A stretch of 64,000 nucleotides of DNA from assembly GCA_029204225.1 (NCBI GenBank), contig CM055109.1, positions 39,252,844 to 39,316,843 on the forward strand. Direction: 5' to 3'. Shown here piece by piece: positions 10,670-21,357 of the stretch; within the stretch, counting starts at the first letter, position 1; the number at the start of each line of letters is the position of its first letter. A program made the position numbers and the translations under genes. The notes under the pieces were generated by a model. It saw only the letters and a list, made by a program, of their open reading frames with translations, made no database searches and was not told where the DNA came from. This DNA is from Diphasiastrum complanatum. Taxonomy: Eukaryota; Streptophyta; Lycopodiopsida; Lycopodiales; Lycopodiaceae.

Positions 10670-11575
10670 TCCACGAACAAATTCCCATTCTAATTCGGTC
10701 ACTTCTTCTCCATTTTCAGATGCTTTTAGCATCATATCAAAAATACATTCACGAGTGCATTTTGAATGTAAAGGCTCCAAAGGTTCGTCGTTCTCCAATG
10801 CTTTCCTTCTTCTTCGATTGAAATTTTTTCTTCGTTCCGATGTTATGTTTCTTTCTTTTTTGGCTTCTTGATACCTTGAAATCCACTTTTCCAATTGTCT
10901 ATAGTCATATATTATGAACGTGTCAATTTTCTCCTATAATTGAGATGAAAGTCTCCTTTGCACACCATTTTCTTGTGGTACTTCACCCTTAACACGTTCA
11001 TCTTCTTCTTCACACCACATTTTTGGACTTGTAAGATGCAATTGTGAGATTATTTCGGTGATATAAAACAAAGATTCTTATACAACCCAACCTTCTGCAA
11101 TGCTACCTTCTAGCCTTGCCTTTTGTCTCACAAAGCCCTTCAAAACTTTCATAAAACGCTCAAGGTAGAACATCCATCATGTGTGCACAGGTCCTACAAT
11201 TGATACTTCTTCGACCAAATGCACTAGAAGATGAACTTGTATATCCAAAAGGGAAGTTGGAAAATCTCTTTCCAACAAACATACCATTTCGATCATTTGG
11301 ATTTTCATGGAATCCAATTCAACATTTTTTATTTCTTTTGAGGAAATCATCCTGCAAGAATATTGATATAACATTAGGTTGTTTAGCATATAAAAATATT
11401 GAAATAGCACATATTTATACAAGTGTTTAAAAAAATATACAAGCCTAATCATCGATGGATTGTAAAGCGTATTTCGTACGTCATCGTTGAAGAGACCTCG
11501 AATAGAAAGTTGTGTTGGATTTATCTCCTCTACTCTCCTAAATCCTATTTTAATCTGCCTCCATTCATGCTGCAT
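10670..11575 (-). pseudogene. CACTA (En/Spm) transposase-gene remnant, DUF4218-like region
   Basis: Reading leftward from about 11340: MVCLLERDFPTSLLDIQVH, VHLLVHLVEEVSIVGPVHT, a stop, then WMFYLERFMKVLKGFVRQKA and RLEGSIAEG, a second stop, then HLTSPKMWCEEED. This order is that of the DUF4218 region that follows the TNP2 transposase domain in plant CACTA elements. After another stop comes a Lys/Arg-rich stretch (10667-10894, KNFNRRRRKALENDEP) that may be the following part of the same gene. The transposase domain proper and terminal inverted repeats were not found. The right part (11430-11575) may include intron sequence. Confidence 0.7.
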
Positions 11576-11584
11576 TTTTATTCA

Positions 11585-11798
11585 TGTTGTCGCACAGTCT
11601 GCATAAATACAAGTAATTTTCCACACAAAAAAGGCAAAAAACACGACACTATGTTTTTACACGTAATTTGTGACAGGCAAAAAAAATGACACTGCCTTAC
11701 AAAATGTCGAAGGTGCCCTAGGAAAAAGCTAAGGCACCCTATAAATCAAATCTTAAGGCATTTGTCAGAGTGTCGCATTTTTTGCATCTTCACCAACA
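11585..11798 (+). repeat. Probable 5' LTR
   Basis: Ends CACCAACA immediately before the primer site. The start TGTTGTCGCAC at 11585 is a guess from the TG rule. Contains CCTATAAATC, a possible TATA box, near 11733. Confidence 0.45.
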
Positions 11799-11810
11799 TG
11801 GTATCAAAGC
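11799..11810 (+). promoter_or_regulatory. Primer binding site (initiator Met tRNA type)
   Basis: TGGTATCAAAGC follows the LTR end directly. This is the common copia variant of TGGTATCAGAGC. Confidence 0.8.
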
Positions 11811-11952
11811 TATTTTCATAGCCTGATAAGCTTCCACAATACAAGACTCTACCAGCCGATAGAGTATTTGTCTTCTTGTTCTGTATTTCAGTACCAGATT
11901 TCCATACTTAGGTCACTGATAGTTTTTCCTATCACTTAGACTAATCTTCCAC

Positions 11953-14900
11953 ATGGATTTCCAAGGGAAAGCCAGTCCTACCATGGACAAGCTTGATGAA
12001 GCCAATTACCATCTGTGAAAATTTAAGATGAAAATTGTACTAATGGCTAAAGAATTGTATGACGTTGTTACAGGTGCAGAAGAAAAACCTGAAGCAGACG
12101 ACGTAGCAATCGCCAGATGGAAGCTGAAGGATGGAAAGGCTTTCACGATGATCATCCTCAACATTACGGACACCCAAATTGGCCATGTATCTGAGGCCCA
12201 GACATCGAAAGAAGTATGGGACATCTTGAGCACACTATACGAAGTGCAAGATATAGCTTCCAAGCTACATCTCAAGAAGAAATTTTACTCGATGGCAAAT
12301 GGTGATTCCCTGCAGAATCACATCAATCAATTCAAGAACTTGTTAAGGCAAAAGGCTGTTGTCGGATCTATCATAGACGATTAAGATGCATTGATGGAAC
12401 TACTTACAAGCTTGCCAAGCTCATACAACAGTTGGGTGATGATCATCACGACACATCCAGAACTGACTCTTTTGAGAGTCATTACTATGTTGTTGCAGAA
12501 AGACATGCGGAGGAACGAAACCTCAAGTTCTTTAGCGAATTCTACGCTTTATACACCAACAAGAGCATGACTAAGCAGAAGAAGAAGAAAGACCCAAAGC
12601 AATCAAAGCCAGACCAAAAACCAACACAACACAAAGAACAGCCAAATTTGTAGGCGAAGAAGAAGTTGTTCTACATATACTGCAAGTGAAACAACCATGA
12701 AATTCGAGACTGCCTGATACTGCAAGCAAAGAACAACAGCAAGGGGCAGTTGAATCAAGTGGCAAATGTAGCTACATAAGCTCTACAGACTATTCAATAA
12801 ACGGATCATGATGCCTTCATGACCATCCATCCGACGACAGTTCTTGATTCCTGGATTCTGGAGCCACTCAGCACATGACCAGTCTCATAGGTTGTTTCGA
12901 GTCCTATACACCTTACAGTACCAAGAAATATGTTCACCTTGGCGACAAGAGAACACAAGCTATTAAAGGTGAAGGTACTGTGAGATTGAACTTTGTAAAT
13001 GATCAATCTAAGCTACTTTTTAAAGTCTTGTATGTACCAAATTTATCTACAAATCTGCTCTCTGTAAGCAGAATCACAAATCTAGAACATAGAGTAGAAT
13101 TCAAATGTGATCAGTGCAAAGTAGTTGATAGGAGAGGCAAGATCCTAGCACTCAAAAAGAGGCATGGATACTTGTATAAATTAAGTCATTGTTTTTCTGC
13201 CTCTAGTCAGGCGTTCAGTACTTCTATTCAGGCAAATAAAAGTCTACTTTGGCATTATAGACTTGGTCACTTGAATCATGCTGTTGTACAACAAATGTCT
13301 AGACAATCTATTGTTTCTTGATCTCGACTATCCTCATGATAAAGTCGAGTTACATGTCTGTCAAGACTATCTAGTTGGTATACAAACTACGACACCATTA
13401 AATCAAGCCATCAGCATATTGCTAGAGGATTGTTAGACATTGTACATTCAAACATTTGTGGTCCGATGAAAATCCTTTGCTGAAGGACACAAAGTACTTT
13501 ACAACTTTTATTGATGAATTTTCCAGAAGGACTATGGTGTACTTTATAAAGAAGAAATCAGAAGCCTTCAACTACTTCAGTATCTTCAAGGAGCATGCAG
13601 AAAAGGAGATTGGAAGGACGATCAAGGCCCTAAGGTCAGACAATGGTGGAGAATATATCTCTACCGAGTTTAAGGAGTACTGTCAAAGCCAAGACATTGG
13701 GCAGCAATTCATCACTCCTTACAGTCCTCGGTCTAATGGCTTAGCTGAGAGGAAGAACCATACCCTGGTTGAATCAGCCAAATGTATGCTAGCGCATGCA
13801 TCGCTGCCCAAAAGATTCTGGTCCGAAGCTGTCTCCACTACAACTTACGTCCAGAAGAAATGTTCGACCAAGGCCCTCTCATGCAAGACACTCCACAAGG
13901 TGTGGATAGGCTCAAAGCCTTCTGTGAAGAACCTAAGAGTGTTTGGATGCGTTGCCTACGCGCAGATCCCAAAAGACACGAGGAAGAAATTGGACTTCCA
14001 AGGTCTCGAGACTATTCTGATTGGATATACTTCATCTGATAATACATACAAGCTATATGATCCTGATACCCAACAAATCTTGTATAGCCGGGATATAGTC
14101 TTTATCGAGGATCAGTTCATCGACATCAAAGACAAGGATATTGCTCTAGGAGAACCTTCATCACCTACCATTCATAGGATTGTACGAGCTTCTGGCTAAG
14201 ACATGTCCATTGTTGACCCACTTTTTGACAACGAATCAGACGAAGACGTTGCTGCTACCCAGCAACAAGTCCCAAGAGTGGTTCATCAGTCGAATCCTCC
14301 CAAAAGATCAAGCCGAGTGTGCACACAGCCACAAGGTATACTCTTGAGTCTGCATGTCTCTTGATACAGGAACCGACAATAGTCAAAGAGGCACTCAGCC
14401 AACCAGACTTTGATCTCTGGAGAGAAGCTATGGATAGATAGTATTCCTCTCTTATCAAGAACTAGACGTGGTCACTAGTCGAAGCTCCTATTGGCTGCAA
14501 TATCATTGATTGCAAATGGATCTTTTAAATACAATGCCAATGGAGCAATTGATCGTAGGAAGGCAACATTGATAGCACGAGGATTCACTCAGATCTCCAA
14601 CGTTGACTACAGTGAGACTTTTAGTCCGTCCACATCTGGATTTGCATTCTTCTTCAACGGCGATCGTATCTCATGGAACAATCGTAGGCAAACCTCTATC
14701 GCACTTTTTTCTACAGAAGTAGAATACATTGTTGCTTCTCAATCTATTAAGGAAACTTTTTGGTTGAGAAATTTACTTTAAGACATTAATTTATATCAGT
14801 ACAACTCCACAATTTGATTCTGTGGTAATCAGAATGTTATTGTCTTATCGGCCAACCCTAGATTTCATTCTAGGAGTAAGCACATTGAAATCGGATCTCA

Positions 14901-15045
14901 CTACATCAGGGGCAAGGTTCTTAACAAGGACATGAGCTTAACATACTACAGAACGCAAGACATGGTTGCAAATATATTCACGAAAGCATTAAGTGTTAAT
15001 GCATACAACAAATTTTGTGCATTGCTTAGGATTCGTATGATTTGA
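11953..15045 (+). pseudogene. Copia gag-pol, frameshifted, most of RT deleted
   Basis: Gag opens at ATG 11953, meets a TGA 21 codons in at the conserved Trp, and continues (12028-12384) with EVWDILSTLYEVQDIASKLH. Protease is degraded near 12855. The pre-integrase zinc-finger region (LSTNLLSVSRI, WHYRLGHLNHA) spans 12875-13321. The integrase core runs 13456-14199 with TFIDEFSRR, ALRSDNGGEY and SNGLAERKNHTLVE, retaining the second Asp and the Glu. RT begins near 14490 (NANGAIDRRKATLIARGFTQ) but passes from ETFSPS near 14628 straight into RNase H (TSGFAFFF, STEVEYIVASQS). RT palm motifs including YVDD are therefore absent. RNase H is closed by a stop at 15043-15045. Confidence 0.85.
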
Positions 15046-15530
15046 TACATACGGCATGTAAAAGCCACAAAATTTCAATTTAAAATGGCTAAAATTCATC
15101 AATAGATAGGGGTCCCAGCCCGCCCGTAATGTGGCTAGAGGGAACTATGGCTTTAGAATTTGCCATTAAAAATTTTGACGGCCTTTAAAAATTGGCCTAT
15201 AGTATAGTTTCGGCTATTAAGCCAAATTTTGCAATGTACTCTAACTTTTTATACTGATATAAAAACCAAGAGTATTGTATTTTCAGGTTGCTGCTCAGTG
15301 GGAAGAGAGGGGGCACAGTTACCACAAATGCGGAATAGCGAGTCAAAAAAATCAGATGGTTAAGGTTAAGAGATCTACAAAGTGCAAAATCAAAAAGAGA
15401 ACCAATGTCAAATAGAAGAAGAGAGAACATGGCATATGACCAAATGGGCAATGGACCAAGGGCTAAGGAAATTAACCATGGGGCCTCCTAATAGCCATGT
15501 GGGAAGAAGAGCAAATCACCATTAATATCG
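15046..15530. other. No recognisable gene
   Basis: Sequence following the copia RNase H end. No LTR partner of 11585-11798 and no family-like reading frame were found. Confidence 0.4.
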
Positions 15531-15735
15531 AGGAGGCCAATAAATGGGAGCTATGGGTATTGGAACCATTAATAGAGCAAAGAATCAATTTACAAGTGGG
15601 CATGGCAATTGGCAAAGTTCCCTTCTAATTGGCCCATGGAGAAAGAACCCTAATCATCCTTTAATGCTAACCAAAGGAAAAATGGCTCTTAATGGACAAT
15701 TCAAAGTTATTGAAGTTTTAAAGGACGACTATTTA
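15531..15735 (+). repeat. About 205-bp dispersed repeat, inverted copy at 31976-32180
   Basis: Begins AGGAGGCCAA and ends near GACGACTATTTA. The reverse complement recurs at 31976-32180 with about 85-90% identity by eye. Both copies keep an open frame (MGAMGIGTINRAKNQFTSG), but differences past the first 30 codons mostly change the residue, which argues against coding. It may be part of an LTR or leader of an unrecognised element. Confidence 0.75.
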
Positions 15736-17630
15736 ACCACCATGGGCCTAAAAGCAAATAGGCATGTTATACTTCAAAAAGGGCTTTTCAATAGGCACAT
15801 GGTTTTAAGGGCTAAATTAGCATTTAATGCCCTTGAAATGAATAATGCAAATTTGTTGTGAAGGATGGGAAAAGTGGCAATATGGCAAACTGAAAAGGTG
15901 AAGTAAAATCAGCTCTACAAAAGGAGCTGAACATGCTACATGGAAGGATCTTCTCCTGCCTCTAGCTACCAACTTCCTTCTACTATGCTGAGTTTTCTGC
16001 TTGTTTAGACATGTGTTCTCTAGATGGCTTTCACCTCTCTCTCTTGTGATTCTCATGGGAAGGACTGGTGTGGTGAGTTTACTACTGCTCAAGAGTGTGT
16101 TCTGATGTGCCAAATCTTCTCTTTTTATATTCAAAAATGTGTTGAACTTTGCTTCTATTCTCAAGAATGTGAGCACAAATTGGTGTGTTGGATCTTACTA
16201 TGCACGCTCAAAGGTGTGCTCAAGATTGTGTTGTAGAAGTATGTTGATTTTGTGTTGTTTTCAAGGAACATTATTAAGAGTCTCTGTAGGAAGGAAGCAC
16301 CAAGAGAATAGACGTTGGAAGATCAAAGAGGTATTCTTAATACGCAGAGCATGGATTCCCAGGCCACCCTCTTGAGTAGTGGGCACTCATTTTCCTTGTT
16401 GATATTTTTTTTTCTCTTTGTTGAGGGCTTTCATTTCAACAACATTCAGCACAATTTGGAAGAGGACCAGCTCCCATCAGAGCATTTTCCTTGGCGGAGC
16501 TTTAGCAGATAGTTAGCGAAAGTACTTTCGCTAAATTTGGCGGCTAGAAAAAAACAAATTTGGGCAGATTATTTTTGGCGCCCGAGTTTCAACCCCCCAT
16601 CACCCATTTCCAGCTTGTTTGCAGGCTCTCCAATGCCCAATTCCCTCATCTCTTTCGCTCGTTCCTCCTTCCATTTTCAGCCCTCTCTTCACTTTAGTTT
16701 GTAGGCTGTCCAGCCCCTTCATACTTGGACTTTCATCCGTTTTTTTTTTTCCATTGGTAGCCATTTTCACACCTTGTTTACAAGCTGTCCAACGCCCTCC
16801 CCCTCCAATTTTTACTGCGTTTCGCCTCCGTTTGCTACCCCAAATCCACATTTGATTGTAGGCTCATCACCACATTTATACTTGCTATTTTTTCAGCCTT
16901 TACATTTGTTGTCCAGCATCTAGCACATATTTACAGCCTTCATATTCGCTGTTTTCTAGTCTTTTTTATGTATTTTTTCCAGCATCTCTTGCAGCATTAC
17001 TTGGTGGCTGTTTGGTGGCTGTCCAACGCCCCATTTGGCCCCAATACTTGGGGCAAAATTTCCAGCTCCAACGTAGTTTCTTGACAAATTTGATCGGTGG
17101 CTGTCCGTGCACATTTTTAGTAGCTTTCTACGGCCTATACGTAGTTCATTTCGCATAATTTCCAGCTACAAAGCGGCACAAAAACATTTTTTTATCTCTA
17201 TTTGGTGGCTGCCCGGTATCTCTTCATTTTACTACTGTTTTCAGCACGCTCTCGTTTGCAGTTGCGAGGTACTACCTACGTCTTTTCATTGGCGTACTGT
17301 TGTGACGACTTATGTCCTCTCCTTCAATTCGTCCACTTGATTAGCATCTTGCCTGGCTTAACTTTTTGCATGTGGCTGTTTTGTTATTTTCATTCCATTT
17401 TGTAGTTTGTGTTGTCCATCGCATTTTTCATTTTGTCTTTTGTTATTTGTTATTAGTTTTTGTTCCATTTGCGTTTCAATTCCATAATCCATTTTCATCG
17501 TCGATTTTGTTTTTCACTTCTTCTTCATTTTCTACGCTCCATTATAAAATATAAAAATAAAAACCACCCAAATTATCTGGATCATTGGGTTACATATTCT
17601 TTTCCGTTACTTTTAATTTAATTTTTTATC
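15736..17630. other. Unassigned pyrimidine-rich stretch
   Basis: From about 16530 the plus strand is rich in C and T, with loose repeats of a phrase like GGTGGCTGTCCAACGCCC (16690, 16780, 17010, 17090). It could be the leader or LTR of a large element preceding the gag-like frame at 17631, but no primer site or LTR pair was found. No gene is recognised. Confidence 0.35.
16513..16534. repeat. Perfect 22-bp palindrome
   Basis: TTAGCGAAAGT followed by its exact reverse complement, with no spacer. Near-copies of GGCGG lie on both sides. Function unknown. Confidence 0.9.
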
Positions 17631-17933
17631 ATGACTTCTGATTTTCGGTCTCTATCCCCTTTAGATTATCTTTTTGTTTTTAATAGTGATATACCATCTG
17701 AACATATGTTCGACAAATGGCTAACATGTCTTCAGTATTACTTTGATACTTCTCAGCCAACTTATTCAGGTCCTAATAAGATTCTTGATGCAATTTTTCT
17801 CTTAAAGGGTTCTACTAGGTCGAAGTGGTTCTATGTCCATTCTCATCTGCCTATCTTTGAGTGGCATGACTTTCTACCAGTACTTCGCCTTCTTATATTT
17901 TCCGATGATAATTCTCTAATATTTTATGCATAA
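17631..17933 (+). pseudogene. Possible Ty3-type gag fragment
   Basis: A 100-residue frame from ATG 17631. The region FDKWLTCLQYYFD, then a hydrophobic stretch KILDAIFLLKGSTRSKWFY, then WHDFLPVLRLLIF resembles the retrotransposon Gag domain, in which a W...F, a small hydrophobic helix with W, and W..F...L...F occur in that order. No zinc knuckle or pol follows, so it is a fragment at best. Assignment is by pattern only. Confidence 0.35.
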
Positions 17934-19545
17934 GCAGACCATGGGCCCATTTTTATTCATTATTGACACTTAGACTTTATGGTTGACCTTGAGCCTTATT
18001 ATTCATTATTTGGACATTTGGACATATTACTAGAGAGTGGGGGCCTTCTTGGAGGGCGCACTACCCCAATTGGGACCTTGCCACTTGAAGCTTTCTTTTC
18101 AGGACTTCCTTTAGGCTATAAGTAGGGAATTTGTGTCATTTGTCATTCAGTTGATGATATTGATCTCTCTCTTTAGTCTCTTTAATCTCTCTCTTTCCTG
18201 CTTTCTAGGGTTAAGTCTTGCTTATTGATGCCTTCATAGCTTAGCTAGGGTCAAGTCTTGCTTATATGATATGCTTTCATAGCTTAGCTCTAGATCAATT
18301 GTGGCTTCATTTGTAACTCCCTACCCAAAAGATGCGTCTAATAAGCCGAGCCAGAGAGGAATGAAGAGAGGCAGACACCAAAAGGCAAATCCAGAAGACG
18401 AGTGACAACACCATCCGGCACAACGAAAATGCCTAACAAATAAATCCAAGCAAGAGTGTGAGTAGCAAGAATATACAATTCAGATTTTCCCTATTGAGAC
18501 GAGAGGAGGAGCAATAGCAAAACCCAAAAAAAACCTAAAAAAGCTGCAACACATGAGGCTTAGAAAGGAGGGAGAACAAAGTAACATCGTTAGCAAACAA
18601 TTACTGATGAGAGAGAGCTGATTTTCACACAGCTCGTCTGCAATCAACTATCTGCTATCTCAAAGCATGTTATTATAAAAACATGCAAAAAGTTGTCAGG
18701 AATTGGTAATTTGTGGAACCCAACTTGATAATAGTTGTCTTGTGCCCAATTATTGCATATAACTCTCCCTCAGTATGCTATATTCCTGATAATATTCCTA
18801 ACATTAACCTAAGCTACAATAACCTTAGCAAAATGTGAAAATAGAATTGTTAAAATATAGTTTACATGACATAGATTCATTTCGTTCGTGTCTGCTTCAT
18901 GCCAAAGATAGCAGATAAAACTTTGGATCTAAGCTTATGAAGGTCATAGATATTTGGAATTAGGTGACCAAACAAGATATCTACTTATCGTTCACAACAA
19001 ACTCAGCAGCTCAGCTTTCGTTGTTGTCATCGTCATCTGGCTCATGGATGGACAGGACTTACAGGGGCGATTCATAATGAAATCAGAAAACTGCAAATAT
19101 AAATGGGCAAAGCGTGAAGCTTTGAGAGTAAGCTCTAGGTTGGAGAGCTGATGGAGATCGCACGGTTGGGTGTGATCGGAGAGAAAATACTATTTTGGGT
19201 ATTCTGCAAGCGATCTATTACAGGGGACATTGATGGCGAGGACTTTATAGTGTGCTCATTTGGGAGTACATGATGTAGGGGGCCAGTCATTTGCATCGGC
19301 ATCGATGGGGAGGCACCTACCATCATGGGCTTGGATATCTATAGCTTTCATGTAGTTGGCTATATTTGCAGGAGTCTAGGCTTGGTACAGGTGTTAGAAC
19401 CCATATGGTTCACATCTATAGGTGGTGAGATCAAGGAGAAGCCTAGAGGAAGTCACTCAGAGCCATATACCTCAGTACAATCAAGGAGACAATAGTCTCA
19501 GGATCCCGTGAGCGACGACTCATGGATGAGCTTCTTGAAAATTAA
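17934..19545. other. Unassigned, with an LTR-like promoter region near 18110
   Basis: GGCTATAAGTAGGG near 18115 could be a TATA box, followed by CTCTCTCTTTAGTC repeats and two copies of a phrase ending CTTTCATAGCTTAGCT, as in the R-U5 of some LTRs. No primer site or partner LTR was seen. 18320-19540 shows only short frames. Confidence 0.3.
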
Positions 19546-19761
19546 GTCCACAGTTTTCTACTTGGTGAATACTATTTATATTTCAAGATTCTTCCTGCAT
19601 GTTTATTGATCGTTGATCTAGGGTCAGATGAGACCTACTTTGGTTCTATGTCAGCTCATCTGATAAATGCGGGAATCACAAAACTTAGACAACTGAACTA
19701 TTTGAAGGACGACTACATCGGGCTTCCGGCTGATCTTCATCCATCAATGGATCAAAACTAA
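19546..19761 (+). other. Coding-like 71-codon open stretch, unidentified
   Basis: After a TAA at 19543-19545 the frame stays open for 71 codons to TAA 19759-19761. It holds IVDLGSDETYFGSMSAHL and DDYIGLPADLHPSMDQN. A CAG acceptor-like site lies at 19550-19552. The composition looks more protein-like than its surroundings and could be a last exon of a host gene or an old element. I do not recognise the family, and the start is unknown. Confidence 0.2.
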
Positions 19762-19898
19762 AGGGTAACCAATCCTATTGTTTTCACTTTCGAATGTTAA
19801 GTTTGAATTAATTGAAGAACATTGAAGACTTGGCCATCTTCAACGACTTCCACGAATTGACATTTTTGAACAAGTCTACAGAAATACACTATGTTTCC

Positions 19899-20579
19899 TG
19901 TTAAAAATTCACAATTCTAGCTTGACTAGTTTTGGTCATATGACATGTAAATAGTTAGATGGTCATGATGTGGCTTGTCACACATGCCAAATAGCATAGG
20001 ATTCCATTCATAAGGATGTTCTCAAGTAGACCTAAGTGTTAGAACCTTTGGAATGAGTTCAAATTATGCTTAGATACAAGAGAGAAAAAATAGGAGCTAT
20101 TTTTGGTAATTTTTGCATTGTTGAAGGATCTCCAAGATTCCAACCCTAACCTGGTAGGGATGAAAGACCCACCAAAATTAGCATTAGGGATAGGTTTAGG
20201 GCTACTCATACCTACCCAAAACCGTGATGGATCATGTATATATAGGTGATGATATCTCACCAAAATCAATCAAGCACTTTCATGATTTTTCTCTCATAGT
20301 GGTGCAATTGCTCCTATGTTCATAATTGTTTGAGTTCTTGTGATTACTAATGATTATAGGATTGAATGTCGGTCTGGTGTACAGTACTCAGACTATGGGA
20401 GGCCGTACTTTCACACGTGTGAAGCCTTCTTCAAGGATTTGGGCCATTTATTGAGGTTCAAGCATAGATTTTTGATGGATTTTGATGGTTCAACTTGTGC
20501 TAATATTATGAGATCATAATCTATTGTTTCCCTCATCATTTCAAGTGTTTTAGGATCTTTATTTGCTATAATTTTCACA
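19899..20579 (+). repeat. 5' LTR of the gag-less copia
   Basis: Starts TGTTAAAAATTCACAATTC and ends TTTTCACA. TATATATA at 20237-20244 is the likely TATA box. The G-box palindrome at 20410-20423 lies downstream of it. Confidence 0.9.
20410..20423. promoter_or_regulatory. 14-bp G-box palindrome in 5' LTR
   Basis: TTCACACGTGTGAA, a perfect palindrome around CACGTG, about 170 bp downstream of the TATA box, hence probably in the transcribed part. The same 14-mer is in the 3' LTR and in two other copia families here. Confidence 0.5.
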
Positions 20580-20598
20580 TGGTATCAGAGCCTAAAGG
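20580..20598 (+). promoter_or_regulatory. Primer binding site (initiator Met tRNA type)
   Basis: TGGTATCAGAGCCTAAAGG begins at the base after the 5' LTR. Confidence 0.9.
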
Positions 20599-21357
20599 CT
20601 AAAATGAGCTAAATCCTTGATTTTCATTCAATTTGATCACAATTTTTGATCTAAATATTGTGTAGATTGGATCTTAGCATCTAGCATTGATTCTAGAACT
20701 CAAAGTGAGTCAAATAAATTGGAGATTGGTGTTGTGTGACTTTATTTGCAGGTGTTTAGGTGTCTAAAACCAGAGGCAAAGTTGAATTCAATTCATATTA
20801 CCAAGATAGCGAGTTTTGCTTGCTCCAAGCATTGATTTCTAAGCGAGTTTTGGAGGTGATTTCATAGATGAGGCTTGGAAGCATTCAAGGAGAGGGAAGA
20901 TCAAAGTTTTGGGGACTCTTCAAGGCTGTTCTAAGGTGTAGAGGACACCTCCTAAAAGTGATTTAGGTTCATTCCAACCATTACTTGACTTATGCACCAA
21001 ATTAGATCAATTTTTCATCGATTTTGATCAATTTTTTGCTTGTGATTGGATAGTAGATTGTGTTGCATCCTCATTAAGTTCCACTTAGATCTTTTACAAG
21101 TGATTTTGGAAGTATACTAGGTTGTTGAAACTCACTCTTGATCAGATCATTTGGAAGCTTTAATGTTCTTTATAGAAAGAGGGGCAATTCTACTAGTATT
21201 GTCTACTTCAATCAAGCAAGTGCATTGTTTCTAGTATTCTATGATTTGATTTTGTTAGAGATCATTCTTAAATCTTTATAGGAAGTCTATTACTGATCTT
21301 TTCAGGTCCCTAAGAAGTGGGATAAGGTAGATCTTCAATCAAATCAATAGAAGTAAC
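20599..21357 (+). other. Non-coding leader where gag and protease should be
   Basis: No gag, zinc-knuckle or protease motif in any frame. Coding resumes abruptly at about 21358 inside the pre-integrase region, which marks a deletion or replacement junction. Confidence 0.6.

Larger units (their letters stand above)
11585..15045 (+). mobile_element. Copia retrotransposon with internal RT deletion, 3' LTR not found
   Basis: Plus strand. A probable short 5' LTR (11585-11798) is followed directly by a primer site and a degraded gag-protease-integrase-RT/RNase H. The end of the RNase H frame is at 15045, but I could not find a second LTR downstream, so the element is truncated at the 3' end. Related fragments are at 24.6-26.1 and 52.2-52.7 kb. 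Confidence 0.7.

Noticed and set aside
15544-15861. 105-codon frame conserved at 31957-32232
   Set aside because: Differences between the copies mostly change residues, so shared descent of a non-coding repeat explains it better than a gene.
16600-16851. Glycine-rich minus-strand frame
   Set aside because: Produced by pyrimidine-rich plus strand; no motif or partner.
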